A DNA stretch of 6,714 bases from Emcibacter sp. (GTDB lineage Bacteria > Pseudomonadota > Alphaproteobacteria > Sphingomonadales > Emcibacteraceae): positions 1 to 6,714 of the forward strand of contig JAGLJX010000053.1 of assembly GCA_023142175.1 (NCBI GenBank), in the 5' to 3' direction. Below, piece by piece: positions 5,940 to 6,714 of this stretch (the stretch's first letter is position 1; the number at the start of each line of letters is the position of its first letter). The notes below the pieces were generated by a model that was given only the letters and a program-made list of their open reading frames with translations, did not search any database and was not told the origin of the DNA. The position numbers and the translations under genes were made by a program.

Positions 5940-6714
5940 ATGATTTACCTTGATTATAACGCTACCGCACTAATTAAACCCGATGTCATAGATGAAATGG
6001 CACGGGTTATGGCTATTGGTGGCAATCCCTCCTCTGTTCATGCCTTGGGACGCGGGGCCAAGTCCATTATGGAACAGTCGCGCCAGACAATAGCGGCTGA
6101 GATTAATTGTCGCCCTCAAAAAATTATTTTCACCGGTGGTGGTACAGAGGCCAATAACCTAGCCTTACGCGCCACGGGCAGGGACCATATCATCATTGCC
6201 GCAACCGAACATGATTCCATATCCGGGATAGCGGCGCATTTTGCAGGTACTGTAGATTGTCTGCCCGTTGATGAAAACGGACTGGTCTCACCGGAGGGTT
6301 TAAGAAAATCCCTTGAAGGCGCACCAGAAAAAACACTGGTTTCCATAATGATCGCCAATAACGAAACCGGCGTGATACAGGATATTAAAACGCTCGCTGG
6401 TATCGCACATGAGGCAGGGGCGTTATTCCATACTGATGCTATTCAGGCCTTGGGCAAAATTCCTATTGATTTCCGTGATCTTGGGGTGGATATGATGTCA
6501 TTTTCGGCTCAGAAGCTGAGTGGCCCGCAAGGGGTCGGGGCGTTGGTGGCACTGGAAAAAATTGATATTCAGTCAATTATATTCGGTGGCGGACAAGAGG
6601 CAGGCAGACGGTCGGGAACTGAAAATCTCGCCGGGATCGCCGGATTTGCCAAAGCTGCGGAGCTTGTACCGCAAAACCTGAAAATCATGAATCAGCTGAG
6701 AATATACCGGGACC
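5940..6714 (+). CDS. cysteine desulfurase, NifS/IscS family (3' truncated by window edge)
   Basis: PLP-dependent class V aminotransferase-fold enzyme that removes sulfur from L-cysteine, leaving alanine and an enzyme persulfide for Fe-S cluster assembly. The first 258 codons are present. Motifs: Y-L-D-Y-N-A-T-A (3-10), G-N-P-S-S-V-H (28-34), F-T-G-G-G-T-E-A-N-N (64-73), T-E-H-D-S (89-93, His91 stacking on PLP), N-N-E-T-G (140-144), H-T-D-A-I-Q (164-169, Asp166 and Gln169 contacting PLP), the PLP lysine Lys192 in S-A-Q-K-L-S-G-P-Q-G-V-G, and R-R-S-G-T-E-N (223-229). The residue before Lys192 is Gln where the family nearly always has His. The catalytic cysteine, expected near residue 325, is outside the window. 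The start ATG lies 2 bases after the cysE stop with no good ribosome site, suggesting translational coupling. In alphaproteobacteria such genes often head suf operons, so it may be annotated nifS, iscS or sufS-like; I leave the symbol open. Confidence 0.92.
   Translation, partial: MIYLDYNATALIKPDVIDEMARVMAIGGNPSSVHALGRGAKSIMEQSRQTIAAEINCRPQKIIFTGGGTEANNLALRATGRDHIIIAATEHDSISGIAAHFAGTVDCLPVDENGLVSPEGLRKSLEGAPEKTLVSIMIANNETGVIQDIKTLAGIAHEAGALFHTDAIQALGKIPIDFRDLGVDMMSFSAQKLSGPQGVGALVALEKIDIQSIIFGGGQEAGRRSGTENLAGIAGFAKAAELVPQNLKIMNQLRIYRD

Noticed and set aside
6116..6358. Minus-strand 80-codon open frame near the right edge.
   Set aside because: It lies wholly within the desulfurase coding sequence on the opposite strand and resembles no known protein; the plus-strand gene explains the region.

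Overview
The window reads as ordinary chromosomal DNA from an alphaproteobacterium of moderate GC content (by eye in the mid 40s, not computed). The pointers are protein-family flavour (AsmA-like, TyrRS and AnmK sequences), the divergent tyrS/anmK pair, and an exact match to the alphaproteobacterial housekeeping promoter form CTTGAC-N17-CTATAT in front of cysE. The species cannot be named from this sequence. There is no sign of mobile DNA, phage, CRISPR, tRNA or rRNA.

Layout. Positions 1-1885 (+) hold the C-terminal part of a large AsmA/YhdP-like envelope protein, with its start outside the window. It meets tyrS (tyrosyl-tRNA synthetase, minus strand, 1893 to about 3164) tail to tail with 7 bases between stops. 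tyrS is divergent from anmK (anhydro-N-acetylmuramic acid kinase, plus strand, 3233-4354, TTG start). anmK converges on and overlaps by 12 bases a small alpha/beta hydrolase (minus strand, 4343-4984). The only sizeable gap, 4985-5196, separates this hydrolase from the divergent cysE (serine O-acetyltransferase, 5197-5937). It holds a good cysE promoter, a weaker hydrolase promoter, a small inverted repeat between their -35 boxes, and a leader of about 100 nt that may fold over the cysE ribosome binding site. Two bases after cysE a NifS/IscS-type cysteine desulfurase begins (5940) and runs off the right edge.

Function. cysE and the desulfurase form an evident operon. CysE makes O-acetylserine, the precursor of cysteine, and the desulfurase takes sulfur from cysteine for Fe-S cluster assembly. 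In many alphaproteobacteria such a desulfurase leads a suf operon (sufBCDS), so suf genes are the likely continuation beyond 6714 (inference). tyrS (translation), anmK (peptidoglycan recycling) and the AsmA-like protein (envelope) are housekeeping genes with no obvious link to each other beyond a shared neighbourhood.

I do not see a new biological system here. The points most worth checking are the control region and leader of cysE, the direct cysE-desulfurase coupling without an intervening Rrf2/IscR regulator gene, the Gln in place of His before the PLP lysine of the desulfurase, the unusual CysE C-terminus, and the TTG start of anmK.
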